From an uncultured Lachnospiraceae bacterium (GTDB lineage: Bacteria; Bacillota; Clostridia; Lachnospirales; Lachnospiraceae), in the NCBI GenBank assembly GCA_902762905.1, contig CACWQE010000024.1, forward strand, positions 1 through 46,277: a stretch of 46,277 bases of DNA, written 5' to 3'. Within the stretch, counting starts at the first letter, position 1; each line of letters begins with the position of its first letter. This document shows positions 1-8,531 of the stretch, piece after piece. Both the position numbers and the translations under genes were made by a program. A model generated the notes under the pieces. The model was not told the DNA's origin, made no database searches, and saw only the letters and a program-made list of their open reading frames with translations.

Positions 1-124
1 ATAGTGTTACACTGCTTAGTGCTGCTACTGGAGCAATTAAGTGCGAACGGCCCCGGCTTGGAACCAATTTTTCTAGGCCGTTGCGTCCGTTTGGCACATC
101 TGTCCGTTACTTACGCTGTGCAAG
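1..124 (-). repeat. Right end of a structured hairpin repeat (partial)
   Basis: The motif ACTTACGCTGTGCAAG at 109-124 matches 13 of 16 bases of the right terminal motif of the full element at 9003-9018. The region before it has short complementary arms (ACGGCC with GGCCGT around a loop near 50-80). It is richer in G and C than the following DNA. I infer that the window opens inside a diverged copy of the repeat family found at 8385 and 46081. The internal sequence is too diverged, or too truncated, to align by eye. Confidence 0.5.
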
Positions 125-278
125 GGGGAAAGTGCTTTACATAGATTTAACATATATTTTACCCTGAAAAGCTAGTTGAACAACACCCTTATCCTTTACA
201 TTAAGTATGTGAAAAAGAGGATTAAAAAAAGAAAGTATTATGTGAAGGAAAGCACACAAAAGTGCGAGAGGTGAAGAA

Positions 279-1991
279 ATGGGTAATATGTTGAGTACGT
301 TGTTTGGTTTGTTAGGTGGATTGGCATTATTTCTGTTTGGAATGGAAATGATGAGTGACGGCTTGCAGAAAGCAGCAGGTGAACGGATGCGGTATATCTT
401 AGGATTGCTTACAAAGAATCCGATCATGGGTGTATTAGCAGGTGCATTGGTAACCGCTGTTTTGCAGAGTAGTAGTGCGACAACCGTTATGGTAATTGGA
501 TTTGTAAGTGCAGGATTGATGACATTGCCACAGGCGATTTCCATTATTTTAGGAGCGAATATTGGAACGACGATCACAGCGCAGATCATCGCATTTAACA
601 TTAGTGATTATATTTATCCAATTATATTTATTGGATTTTTAATTGGTTTTCTTTCGAAGAAAGAAGTGTTAAAGAATGTAGGTAATACGATATTGGGATT
701 TGGTATCCTGTTTGTTGGAATTGAGGTCATGGGAACAACAATGAAGCCATTAGCTACGAGTCCTGTGTTCCTGAATATGATCGGTAAGGTAGCAGATGTT
801 CCGATTCTTGGCTTGTTGTTAGGAACAGGAATTACATTGGTTGTGCAGAGTTCTTCTGCAGTAATTGCTGTTTTGCAGAACTTTGCGGCACAGGCAGGAC
901 CAGATGGAGTATCTTCTATCTTGGGATTGCAGGGTGCGATTCCTATCCTGTTGGGAAGTAACATTGGAACGACAATTACGGCATTGTTAGCTTGTATTGG
1001 ACAGAGCAGGGATGCAAAGCGTACGGCGGTAGCGCATACAGTATTTAATGTAACAGGTTCGATTGTATTTATGTTTTTTATTCCGTGGTATGCAAAACTG
1101 GTAGAAATGGTTTCTCCAAAAGGAGTGGAAGTCGATGTGATTTCGAGACAGATTGCAAATGCACATACAGGATTCAATGTGGTAAATACAATCATCTGGA
1201 TTCCTCTCATTTGGTTTATGGTTAAGATTGTAATGTGGATTCTGCCGGATAAAGAAGTGAAAGAAAGTGAAGATCATGTACAGTTTTTGGATGTGCATGT
1301 TGTGAATCAGCCGGTAGTGGCATTGCACCTGGTGTCCAAAGAGATCATTTATTATGCGACACAGATGGAAAGTTTCTTTGGAAATATCAAGGATGCCATG
1401 TTAGAAGGTGGATTGGATCTGTTGGATCAGGCGGATGAGACTTTTCAAAAACTTGGACAGACGCACGAATATATCTATAATTATTTGATCAGTATGTTCT
1501 CTTCTGGTGCAATGAATGAGGAGCAATCTGCACATGCTATGGAGATTATGTATATAGTAGAAGATCTGGAACGAATCAGTCATTGCATGGGAGATTTGCT
1601 AGAGATTGCCAGAGAGAAGACGATGAAGAACTTTCATTTTTCTAAGAAAGCAATGGAGGAGATTGAAGAAAGTTTTGATGTAATTACGGCGATGTATATG
1701 GAATCGGTACATCTTGTTATGTACGGAGATAAAGATTCGGTTGCAGATATTGAACGGTATATGAAACGGATTGCGAAGCTGGAGAAAAATGTCCGTAAGA
1801 ATCATAAGAAACGTATTAAAGAGGGTGACTGCCGGCCAGAGTTCACGAATATTTTTGCAAATATTTTTCATGGAATGGAACGAATTGGTGAAAATTGCAG
1901 TAATATCAAAGATACCGTTGCAGATGATACATATCTGCGGTATTTGCCGGAATTAGATATAAAGAAGGTTGCAGCACCGGTGGCACAGTAG
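279..1991 (+). CDS. Na/Pi cotransporter family protein with C-terminal PhoU-like domain
   Basis: Membrane protein of 570 residues, probably a sodium-coupled phosphate transporter or phosphate exporter of the NptA/YjbB class. Two inverted halves each carry the family signature QSSSA: LQSSSATT near residue 62 and VVQSSSAV near residue 188. Both are followed by hydrophobic helices and GANIGTT/GSNIGTT motifs (near residues 92 and 230). The hydrophobic part ends near residue 325. The rest is charged, helical and PhoU-like (about 345-560), as in the family members that carry a fused regulator. The start at 279 is preceded by GAGAGGTG with good spacing. It stands alone: a partial repeat lies upstream and a hairpin at 2019-2060 follows. 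Direction of phosphate transport cannot be told from sequence. Confidence 0.93.
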   Translation: MGNMLSTLFGLLGGLALFLFGMEMMSDGLQKAAGERMRYILGLLTKNPIMGVLAGALVTAVLQSSSATTVMVIGFVSAGLMTLPQAISIILGANIGTTITAQIIAFNISDYIYPIIFIGFLIGFLSKKEVLKNVGNTILGFGILFVGIEVMGTTMKPLATSPVFLNMIGKVADVPILGLLLGTGITLVVQSSSAVIAVLQNFAAQAGPDGVSSILGLQGAIPILLGSNIGTTITALLACIGQSRDAKRTAVAHTVFNVTGSIVFMFFIPWYAKLVEMVSPKGVEVDVISRQIANAHTGFNVVNTIIWIPLIWFMVKIVMWILPDKEVKESEDHVQFLDVHVVNQPVVALHLVSKEIIYYATQMESFFGNIKDAMLEGGLDLLDQADETFQKLGQTHEYIYNYLISMFSSGAMNEEQSAHAMEIMYIVEDLERISHCMGDLLEIAREKTMKNFHFSKKAMEEIEESFDVITAMYMESVHLVMYGDKDSVADIERYMKRIAKLEKNVRKNHKKRIKEGDCRPEFTNIFANIFHGMERIGENCSNIKDTVADDTYLRYLPELDIKKVAAPVAQ

Positions 1992-2018
1992 TTCGAAATA
2001 TAAGAATAGAGTAAACAA

Positions 2019-2060
2019 ATACCCCTTGATGTAGATGTGATATCTATATACAAGGGGTAT
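2019..2060. terminator. Hairpin between convergent genes
   Basis: ATACCCCTTG (2019-2028) pairs perfectly with CAAGGGGTAT (2051-2060) around a 22-base AT-rich loop. It lies between the convergent ends at 1991 and 2063 and probably ends transcription from both sides. The T-run is weak on both strands, so efficiency is uncertain. Confidence 0.6.
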
Positions 2061-2062
2061 TG

Positions 2063-2293
2063 TTAGGATAATATATACATAATGATAAATATAATGGCGA
2101 GAATAAGCAACAGAATAAAATGTTGACCTAAGACGATACTGGTAATCCAGCTGATGATTAACAGTGCGATCAGAAGCAACATGATGATACGAAATAGTAT
2201 GAGTAATTTGTGCTTTTTGGTTATGGCTGCTGCAAAATAGGTAATCAGCATAAGTGCCGCCATAATCATAATTAATATAAGTAATAGTTTCAT
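2063..2293 (-). CDS. Small two- to three-helix membrane protein, possibly SOS-regulated
   Basis: A 76-residue, very hydrophobic protein beginning MKLLLILIMIMAALM. A first membrane segment spans about residues 2-24, a charged KKHK turn follows, and further hydrophobic stretches run to the C-terminal end (about 29-53 and 57-75). No family is recognised. The start at 2293 is chosen because GAGAGGTGAAGGT precedes it; an in-frame ATG 36 bases upstream has no ribosome binding site. A LexA-like box, CGAACAAATGTTTT on the minus strand, sits in the promoter just upstream. Known SOS cell-division inhibitors of Firmicutes (YneA, SidA types) are also small membrane proteins, but no sequence similarity was established and YneA carries a LysM domain that is absent here. 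Confidence 0.7.
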   Translation of the reverse strand: MKLLLILIMIMAALMLITYFAAAITKKHKLLILFRIIMLLLIALLIISWITSIVLGQHFILLLILAIIFIIMYILS

Positions 2294-2312
2294 ACCTTCA
2301 CCTCTCGAATTT

Positions 2313-2341
2313 ATTATAACATAAAACATTTGTTCGTACCA
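2313..2341 (-). promoter_or_regulatory. Promoter with LexA-like box for the small membrane protein
   Basis: On the minus strand a perfect TATAAT (plus 2313-2318) precedes the ribosome binding site. The box CGAACAAATGTTTT (plus 2323-2336) fits the Gram-positive LexA/DinR consensus CGAACRNRYGTTYC at all positions but the last. It falls between the -10 and the expected -35 position (TGGTAC, a weak match), where a bound repressor would block polymerase. Confidence 0.5.
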
Positions 2342-2463
2342 GTCCCTTTTCTGTATAGAAATGGGGCTTTATTTTGTTAGAAACATACAGAAAATGGGTG
2401 TTATATGCGGATACACAGAAAAGAGGAATGAGAAAAATTCGCATTATGGGAAATGTGGTATAC

Positions 2464-2492
2464 TTGACAGGTTTTGGAATTTGTGCCACAGT
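2464..2492 (+). promoter_or_regulatory. Candidate promoter for the MATE transporter
   Basis: A perfect TTGACA (2464-2469) is followed after 17 bases by CACAGT, a weak -10. It lies about 45 bases before the MATE start and its ribosome binding site (GTGGAGG near 2520). Confidence 0.45.
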
Positions 2493-2534
2493 AGGGATTG
2501 TGTTTGATATGAGGATACGTGGAGGCGAAAGAGG

Positions 2535-3884
2535 ATGAATAAAGATTTAACAATAGGAAAACCGGAATCGGTATTGTGGAAGTTCTGTCTTCCGTTATTT
2601 GGAAGTGTGATCTTTCAACAGTTATATAATATTGCGGACAGCTTGGTAGCAGGTAAGTTTGTCGGTGAAAATGCGTTAGCAGCGGTAGGTAACAGTTATG
2701 AGATTACGTTGATATTCATTGCATTTGCATTTGGATGTAATATTGGATGTTCGGTTATTGTATCGCAGTTGTTTGGAGCTAAAGAATTAAAGGATATGAA
2801 AACGGCAGTATATACGACGTTGATTGCCAGTGCGGTGCTGTGTGTGGTGCTCATGGTATTTGGTATCACAATGGGTGGAACGCTATTGCGTGCAATCCAT
2901 ACGCCTGAGAATATTATGCAGGATTCGCAGTTGTATTTGGATATCTACATTTGGGGATTTCCGTTCTTGTTATTCTATAATATTGCAACAGGTATCTTTT
3001 CCGCATTAGGGGATTCGAAGACACCATTTCTATTTCTGGCATTTTCTTCGACTGCTAATATATTGGTGGATATCTGGTTTGTCCGATCATTTCACATGGG
3101 GGTGGCTGGTGTTGCATGGGCTACCTTTATTTGTCAGGGAATCAGTTGTATTCTGGCACTGGTTGTTGTATTCCGTAGATTCCATCAGATTAAAGTAGAT
3201 GGGAAGGCGGTCTGGTTTTCCTGGAGTCTGTTAGGCAAGATTGCGGTAATTGCGATTCCGAGTATCCTGCAGCAGAGCTTTATTTCGGTTGGGAATATTA
3301 TCATACAGGGAGTGATCAATGGCTTTGGTGCAGGTGTGATTGCCGGATATTCGGCTTCTGTGAAATTGAATAATCTGGTGATTACATCATTTACAACGTT
3401 AGGCAATGGAATCTCTAATTTTACGGCACAGAATATTGGGGCCGACAAATTATCCAGAGTAAAAGAAGGATTCCGGGCAGGAATTAAATTGGTGTGGTTA
3501 CTGAGCGTGCCGTTTGTATTATTATATGTAAGTGTGGGACAATATCTTGTAAGATTCTTTGTGGATCAGCCGTCTGCGGATGCATTAAGTACTGGTGTTA
3601 TTTTCTTAAGGATTCTGGCTCCATTTTATTTTGTGGTATCTGTGAAATTAGTGGCAGATGGAATCTTAAGAGGAGCAGGTCTGATGAAACAGTTCATGGT
3701 GGGAACTTTTACGGATTTGATTCTGCGTGTGGTATTGGCAATTGTATTGGCATCGACAGCGTTAGGTTCTGTCGGTATCTGGTGTGCATGGCCGATTGGC
3801 TGGACAATTTCTATGGCTATTTCTGTGTGGTTCTACCGTCATGGACCGTGGCAGCGGGGTGTAAAAAGAGATGTGGAAGAATAG
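2535..3884 (+). CDS. MATE family efflux transporter
   Basis: A 449-residue multidrug and toxic compound extrusion protein, a membrane antiporter that exports organic cations or drugs using an ion gradient. The N-terminus (KPESVLWKFCLPLFGSVIFQQLYNIADSL) is the typical first MatE segment. About twelve hydrophobic helices in two halves follow, the second half opening near residue 236 with the equivalent motif (IAIPSILQQSFISVGNIIIQ). Length is normal for the family. ATG at 2535 follows GGAGGCGAAAGAGG. The next two genes follow on the same strand with 54- and 73-base gaps, so they may share transcripts. Substrate cannot be predicted. Confidence 0.95.
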   Translation: MNKDLTIGKPESVLWKFCLPLFGSVIFQQLYNIADSLVAGKFVGENALAAVGNSYEITLIFIAFAFGCNIGCSVIVSQLFGAKELKDMKTAVYTTLIASAVLCVVLMVFGITMGGTLLRAIHTPENIMQDSQLYLDIYIWGFPFLLFYNIATGIFSALGDSKTPFLFLAFSSTANILVDIWFVRSFHMGVAGVAWATFICQGISCILALVVVFRRFHQIKVDGKAVWFSWSLLGKIAVIAIPSILQQSFISVGNIIIQGVINGFGAGVIAGYSASVKLNNLVITSFTTLGNGISNFTAQNIGADKLSRVKEGFRAGIKLVWLLSVPFVLLYVSVGQYLVRFFVDQPSADALSTGVIFLRILAPFYFVVSVKLVADGILRGAGLMKQFMVGTFTDLILRVVLAIVLASTALGSVGIWCAWPIGWTISMAISVWFYRHGPWQRGVKRDVEE

Positions 3885-3938
3885 TGTAGTTACGAGGATG
3901 AGAAATCATGGCTGTTATGTCAGGAAAGGATGAGAGCG

Positions 3939-4472
3939 ATGGAATGTAAAGCATTAGAGAAGAATATAATAGATATGATAGAAGAACAGCAGTTAAAATT
4001 GGGCTATCTGAATGAGACAGTTCGGTTATATTATCCGCTGAGTTCATTAAACCGATTCTTTGGAACAACAGATGATGAGAAAATGATGACAAAGCGTTTG
4101 GAGCAGTTTGCAGAGAGTGTGCAGGATCACTTCGGAAGAATTATTATTTCGAATAAGAACGACCGGTTTTGTATTGCCATTCCGCCACAAGGGGCAGAGT
4201 ATGTGCATAAGATGCTGGATACAGAAGGTTTTCTTGCCCGGTTTATTGCAATCATTGGAAAACATGGGTGCACATTAGAAGATGTGTTTTCGGTATTTCA
4301 TGCTTATTCAGATTGTGTGCATATAGAAAAGGTGGATAATGGCGAATTTGATTATCTGGTATATTTTGAGGATGGCAAACCGGATGATTACCGTTATTGT
4401 ATTACAGAGGAAATGTGCCATGTAATCTATCATAGATATACAAAGGCAGACTATGAAGACTTTGGATTTTGA
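3939..4472 (+). CDS. Uncharacterised protein, DUF3877-like
   Basis: A soluble protein of 177 residues, acidic, with no signal peptide or membrane helix. It begins MECKALEKNIIDMIEEQQLKL, and the conserved-looking segment YYPLSSLNRFFG lies near residue 36. The N-terminal region resembles what I remember of DUF3877, a family described from Lachnospiraceae; that assignment is from memory. ATG at 3939 is preferred because AGGAAAGG then has about 9 bases of spacing; the ATG at 3930 abuts it directly. It lies between the MATE and ZIP transporter genes and no function is known. Confidence 0.75.
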   Translation: MECKALEKNIIDMIEEQQLKLGYLNETVRLYYPLSSLNRFFGTTDDEKMMTKRLEQFAESVQDHFGRIIISNKNDRFCIAIPPQGAEYVHKMLDTEGFLARFIAIIGKHGCTLEDVFSVFHAYSDCVHIEKVDNGEFDYLVYFEDGKPDDYRYCITEEMCHVIYHRYTKADYEDFGF

Positions 4473-4545
4473 GAAGATATTTCGGAGAATATAGGGAGCA
4501 AAGTTTCATAAAATAGAAATGATGCACATAGTATAGGAGGAAGAT

Positions 4546-5298
4546 GTGAAAGTTGTTTTGATAACGGCTATTGGTGTAGGTGGTGCAACTATTATAGGAT
4601 CTTTGATCGGGTTCTTTTTTCATGATGTATCACATAAATTAAATGACATGATATTGAGTTTTGCGGCAGGCGTTATGCTGGCAGCCGCGGTGATTGGTTT
4701 GATTCTTCCGGCAATGGATATGGCGGGAAAAGAAACCATATGGCTGCCGATTGCTGGTATTTTTGTGGGAGCCTTGTTTTTAAATGCAATGGATCGGCTA
4801 ACACCACATTTTCACAAATTGTCAGGAGTGGATATTGAGAAACATGAGCACAATCAGAACTTAGATGGAGCGTTGTTATTCATGCTAGCTGTTGCAATTC
4901 ATAATCTGCCGGAAGGAATGGCGGCAGGTGTAGGATTCGCAGGAGATGATAAGGGAGCAGCACTTACCGTAGCGGTTGGTATTGCATTACAGAATATTCC
5001 GGAGGGAATTGTGACGGTATCTCCACTTATTATGGCAGGTGTGAAACGGAAAAGGGCTTTTTTACTAGGGGCAGTTACCGGATTTATTGAGGTAGCGGGA
5101 ACCTTTATTGGGTATTCTTTAGCAGGAATATCGGAAGCAGTACTGCCGTTTGCTCTGGCATTTGCAGGTGGTACGATGCTTTATATTATCAGTGATGAAA
5201 TGATTCCGGAAACGCATAGTCATGGATACGAGAGAGTCGCAACGTATTCTTTGCTGACAGGGTTTGTGCTGATGCTGATCATGAATGAGTTGTTGTAG
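4546..5298 (+). CDS. ZIP family metal transporter
   Basis: A 250-residue membrane protein of the ZIP (ZupT-like) family, which brings divalent metals such as zinc, iron or manganese into the cytoplasm. Both signature metal-binding helices are present: HNLPEGMAAGVG near residue 119 and QNIPEGIV near residue 148. A His-rich loop (HFHKLSG, EKHEHNQN) lies before them. Around eight hydrophobic helices are visible, as expected. The start codon is GTG at 4546, supported by AGGAGG five bases upstream. It is the last gene before a strong terminator at 5367. Confidence 0.93.
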   Translation: MKVVLITAIGVGGATIIGSLIGFFFHDVSHKLNDMILSFAAGVMLAAAVIGLILPAMDMAGKETIWLPIAGIFVGALFLNAMDRLTPHFHKLSGVDIEKHEHNQNLDGALLFMLAVAIHNLPEGMAAGVGFAGDDKGAALTVAVGIALQNIPEGIVTVSPLIMAGVKRKRAFLLGAVTGFIEVAGTFIGYSLAGISEAVLPFALAFAGGTMLYIISDEMIPETHSHGYERVATYSLLTGFVLMLIMNELL

Positions 5299-5366
5299 AT
5301 ATTCTGGTTGACAGAGTAGTATGGATCTAAGCATATTGCATATATAATATTGGAAAATAGATGAGT

Positions 5367-5420
5367 ATCCTCTTAAGTAGATAAGAGTAAGGTTTGAAAT
5401 CTGCTTAAGGGGATTATTTT
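5367..5420 (+). terminator. Intrinsic terminator after the ZIP transporter gene
   Basis: ATCCTCTTAAGTAGAT (5367-5382) pairs with ATCTGCTTAAGGGGAT (5399-5414) with two G-T pairs, followed by TATTTT. The motif ACTTTATAGGAAAGT comes straight after the T-run. Confidence 0.85.
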
Positions 5421-5435
5421 ACTTTATAGGAAAGT
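5421..5435 (+). repeat. Terminator-linked motif ACTTTATAGGAAAGT, copy 1
   Basis: A 15-base sequence with inverted ends (ACTTT...AAAGT) directly downstream of the terminator at 5367-5420. Related copies occur at 24525, 24538 (minus) and 41072, each immediately after a terminator. Confidence 0.6.
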
Positions 5436-5496
5436 CCGGCTTATATGGAAAGAATTACCTCTTGAAACAGAGTTACAATTGTGATAAAGTATAAAA

Positions 5497-5508
5497 GAAC
5501 AAATGTTC
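5497..5508. promoter_or_regulatory. LexA (SOS) box upstream of the DNA repair pair
   Basis: GAACAAATGTTC is a perfect match to the GAACN4GTTC core of the Firmicute LexA/DinR box. It lies 56 bases before the radical SAM start at 5564 and directly downstream of a TATAAA hexamer (5490-5495). A second, weaker half (GTGTTCGG) follows at about 5517. Repression by LexA and induction on DNA damage is inferred. Confidence 0.6.
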
Positions 5509-5563
5509 GGAATACGTGTTCGGGTATGATGTGCTATACGTATATGGCTAAGAGGTGTGTATT

Positions 5564-6961
5564 ATGACGATAATGGAAGATTTATCATTGGAAGAGAAGT
5601 TGACAATTCTTGCGGATGGAGCAAAGTATGATGTTGCCTGTACCTCAAGTGGAGTAGAACGCAAGGGAAAGCAAGGAATGACGGGTAACACAGCGGCCTG
5701 TGGTATTTGTCATAGTTTTTCAGCAGATGGAAGATGTGTGTCGCTGCTTAAGATTCTTTATACGAATGAGTGTATCTATGATTGTAAGTATTGCGTGAAC
5801 AGGAAGTCGAATGATACGCTTCGAACTTCTTTTACGCCGGAGGAGGTATGTGAACTTACGATGCAGTTTTATCGCCGTAATTATATTGAAGGATTATTTC
5901 TAAGTTCTGGTATTCGGAACAATCCGACCCAGACGATGGAAGAGATCTATATTGCACTTAAGATGTTGCGTGAGGAACATCATTTTAATGGATATATCCA
6001 TGTGAAGGCGATTCCGGGGGCAGATCCCCGTGTGATTGAGATGGTCGGGTATCTGGCAGATCGTATGAGCACGAATCTGGAACTTCCTACGGCAGAAGGC
6101 CTTCGGGAACTGGCACCGAATAAGACGAGACAGACGATACTGACACCGTTAAGACAGATTCAGAATCGAATTGGAGGAGGATATAGTGGGATTCATCGGA
6201 TCGGCATGCAAGGAGGGCAGGATCTTTTGATGAAGGGAGAAGATAATTATACCTTAATGGAGCGACAGGATAATGGATTGATGGTGCCTCCTAAGAACCG
6301 AAAGAACTTTGTCCCTGCAGGACAGAGTACACAGATGATCGTGGGGGCTACATCGGAGAATGATTATCAGATATTGTCTGTCGCACAAGCATTATATCGG
6401 CAATTTGATCTTAGACGTGTGTTTTACTCGGCATATATTGCGCTGAATGATGATTCTGATCTGCCGGCAGTTGGAACGAAGCCGCCATTGCTGCGCGAAC
6501 ATCGTTTGTATCAGGCGGATTGGCTTTTACGATTTTATGGTTTTGAAGCTGGGGAATTATTGACAGAAGATCGACCGAATTTCAATGTATATTTAGATCC
6601 GAAGTGTGAATGGGCATTGCGGCATTTGGAATTGTTTCCGGTAGAAGTGAATCAGGCGTCTTACGCAATGTTATTACGTGTGCCGGGAATTGGAGTCAAG
6701 TCTGCAAGAAGAATTGTGATGGCAAGACGAACGGTGAGGATTACATTTGATGGATTGAAGCGAATTGGTGTGGTTTTGAAGCGGGCACATTATTTTATTA
6801 CCTGTGGTGGTAAGATGTTATATCAGACTAAGATTGATGAGGATTACATTACAAGACGGATTTTAGAACTAGATCATAAGAAGAATTGGGAATTGGATTA
6901 TGACATCACATTTCGGCAATTATCATTATTTCAAGATATGGGAATGGAGGACGTATCATGA
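5564..6961 (+). CDS. Putative DNA modification/repair radical SAM protein
   Basis: A 465-residue radical SAM enzyme of the family always found beside a UDG-like partner (TIGR03916 type). The iron-sulfur motif CIYDCKYC is at residues 70-77, and four further cysteines lie before it (C26, C46, C49, C58), three of them in CGICHSFSADGRC. A helix-hairpin-helix-like segment, VPGIGVKSARRIV, near residue 373 suggests DNA binding. ATG at 5564 follows AAGAGGTG; a GTG nine bases earlier is less well placed. Its stop overlaps the next start by four bases (ATGA), so the two are translationally coupled. The LexA box upstream supports a DNA damage role. The exact reaction is unknown for the family. Confidence 0.92.
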   Translation: MTIMEDLSLEEKLTILADGAKYDVACTSSGVERKGKQGMTGNTAACGICHSFSADGRCVSLLKILYTNECIYDCKYCVNRKSNDTLRTSFTPEEVCELTMQFYRRNYIEGLFLSSGIRNNPTQTMEEIYIALKMLREEHHFNGYIHVKAIPGADPRVIEMVGYLADRMSTNLELPTAEGLRELAPNKTRQTILTPLRQIQNRIGGGYSGIHRIGMQGGQDLLMKGEDNYTLMERQDNGLMVPPKNRKNFVPAGQSTQMIVGATSENDYQILSVAQALYRQFDLRRVFYSAYIALNDDSDLPAVGTKPPLLREHRLYQADWLLRFYGFEAGELLTEDRPNFNVYLDPKCEWALRHLELFPVEVNQASYAMLLRVPGIGVKSARRIVMARRTVRITFDGLKRIGVVLKRAHYFITCGGKMLYQTKIDEDYITRRILELDHKKNWELDYDITFRQLSLFQDMGMEDVS

Positions 6962-7719
6962 ATCGGGTTGTATATTTGTGCGAAGATACACCGGATGGAA
7001 TCTTTACCGCAATCTATGATGCGTGGGCAGCAGGAATACCAGACGGACAGTTGTCAATACGTGTGGAAGATAATTATATGATGGAATTTTTTACAGATTA
7101 TGTGTATGTACAGACGGATTTAGATAAGGCGGTCAAGGTGGCAAGGTCTGTAAGTCGCAAGATTGGTCATGAGGCATATGATATGATGTATAAGGCTTCT
7201 CTTTCCTGTGAAGAAGAAAAGATAGATGTGATCTATCATTTTTTGAAGATGGGATTTACATATGGTCCTACGGTTGTAACCATGCATACCAATGACACGG
7301 TGTGTCGTTTGTTTGAATTGAGTCGTACAGTAACGAATGAGGCACATTTGTTTCGTGAATTCGTGCGGTTTGGGGAGTCAGAAGAGGGAATTCTGATTGC
7401 GAGAATTAAGCCGAAGAATCAGGTTTTATCTTTGATGGCACATCATTTTGCAGATCGTTTCCCGGAAGAACATTTTGTCATACTAGATGAGACACATCGG
7501 ATGGGATTGTTTCATGAAAAAGGAAAGAAGTGGTATTTGTCTCCACTGGCAGTAGATGTGTTGGAGAGAATCTGGACGCATAGTCAGGGGGAGAAATATG
7601 AAGATCTTTGGCGATCTTTTTTTCGTACAATTGCAATCCGGGAACGGACGAATCCAAAGTGTCAGCGCAATCATTGTGCATTGCGATATCGGGATTACAT
7701 GGTGGAGTTTCAGAGGTAA
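6958..7719 (+). CDS. Putative DNA metabolism protein (TIGR03915/DUF4130 type)
   Basis: A 253-residue partner of the preceding radical SAM protein. The start MNRVVYLCEDTPDGIFTAIYDAW and the C-terminal region (LMAHHFADRFPEEHFVILDETHRMGLFHEKGKKWYL, in shorter pieces DETHRMGLFHEKG near 178) are typical of the DUF4130 family linked to uracil-DNA glycosylase-like proteins. The ATGA overlap with the upstream gene fixes the start. It ends with an Arg-rich tail (RTNPKCQRNHCALRYRDYM) that could form a small metal or nucleic-acid binding site. Biochemical activity is not known. Confidence 0.9.
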   Translation: MNRVVYLCEDTPDGIFTAIYDAWAAGIPDGQLSIRVEDNYMMEFFTDYVYVQTDLDKAVKVARSVSRKIGHEAYDMMYKASLSCEEEKIDVIYHFLKMGFTYGPTVVTMHTNDTVCRLFELSRTVTNEAHLFREFVRFGESEEGILIARIKPKNQVLSLMAHHFADRFPEEHFVILDETHRMGLFHEKGKKWYLSPLAVDVLERIWTHSQGEKYEDLWRSFFRTIAIRERTNPKCQRNHCALRYRDYMVEFQR

Positions 7720-7900
7720 TTGGCAGATTGCATAATGAGACTATGCAATACGCACAGAATCGAAGACGAGAAACGTTAGATAACATACAATTAATGTAGG
7801 TTTTTGTAAATAACTGTATGAGGTATAGGCAAAATAAACTATATGCATTGTGCAACGTGTATAAATTTACAATAATTATTACTAAAATATAATTTGATTG

Positions 7901-7929
7901 TTGATATTTACCAAAGGCTATAGTATAAT
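7901..7929 (+). promoter_or_regulatory. Sigma-A promoter for the 75-residue protein
   Basis: TTGATA (7901-7906), 17-base spacer, TATAAT (7924-7929). The next gene starts at 7983. The 180 bases before it (7720-7900) are AT-rich and show no gene. Confidence 0.7.
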
Positions 7930-7982
7930 ATGCACATAAAGAACACGAAGACAGATTGCTTGAATCAGAACGAGGTGTGCAT

Positions 7983-8210
7983 ATGGGATTATTTAGTAAG
8001 AAAGAAGATAAGAATTATATTGTTTTCGATTTGTACTCTGGAGAAGCGGTTGCCGCTTGTACTACTAAAGATGCAAAGCAGATAGTCCAGGTGCAGCCGA
8101 ATGCACAGTTTATGGAGTGCAATTCCTATGAATTTTTCAAGTTCAAGGAACATCAGATCTTGCCAGATGATGCATCGGGAAGACCGAAGCTGAGTTTCAA
8201 GCAATTATAG
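7983..8210 (+). CDS. Small uncharacterised protein
   Basis: A 75-residue soluble protein starting MGLFSKKEDKNYIVFDLYSGEAV. It is predicted to be mainly beta at the N-terminus, with no signal peptide, membrane helix or known motif. The ATG at 7983 is chosen because GAGGTG lies five bases upstream; the ORF could be opened nine codons earlier but without a ribosome binding site. It has its own promoter (7901) and terminator-like hairpin (8252), so it is a single-gene unit. No function can be assigned. Confidence 0.75.
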   Translation: MGLFSKKEDKNYIVFDLYSGEAVAACTTKDAKQIVQVQPNAQFMECNSYEFFKFKEHQILPDDASGRPKLSFKQL

Positions 8211-8251
8211 TGAATGTGAGTGTTTTCTTTATCTTGTTTTTCTCCTCATAT

Positions 8252-8326
8252 AGGGCAGATTGTTGCGAACGAGTGTGATAGGTTATCGACTACTTGTTGG
8301 TTAGGCGGCAGATCTGCCCTTCCTTT
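8252..8326 (+). terminator. Terminator-like hairpin after the small protein
   Basis: AGGGCAGAT (8252-8260) pairs with ATCTGCCCT (8312-8320), followed by TCCTTTTT. The loop is 51 bases, long for a terminator, so part of it may fold further or be a small RNA. Confidence 0.6.
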
Positions 8327-8355
8327 TTGTTCCCTTTTCAAGCATGACACATCTG

Positions 8356-8364
8356 TGTTATAAT
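8356..8364 (+). promoter_or_regulatory. Extended -10 promoter facing the repeat and the GTPase gene
   Basis: TGTTATAAT is a perfect extended -10 box, with no good -35. Transcription from here would start near 8371, run through the whole 8385-9018 repeat, and reach the GTPase-nuclease gene. Confidence 0.5.
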
Positions 8365-8531
8365 TCCCTAAAGAAGTGAAAGATCTTCTACAGCGTAAGT
8401 CGAGTTGGGTGCGAAACATTTAGGTTGTGAAATCGGTTTGGATATAACATATCAACGCAGGCACGCTCTCGCTACTCATCACTCGCAGCGGTACTAGGCT
8501 CGAAAATACCTCGCCAAGTACCGGCGGTTCT

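Noticed and set aside
987..1328. Long antisense frames in several genes (for example opposite the Na/Pi and ppdK genes)
   Set aside because: They lie opposite well-supported genes, lack ribosome binding sites and show no recognisable motifs.
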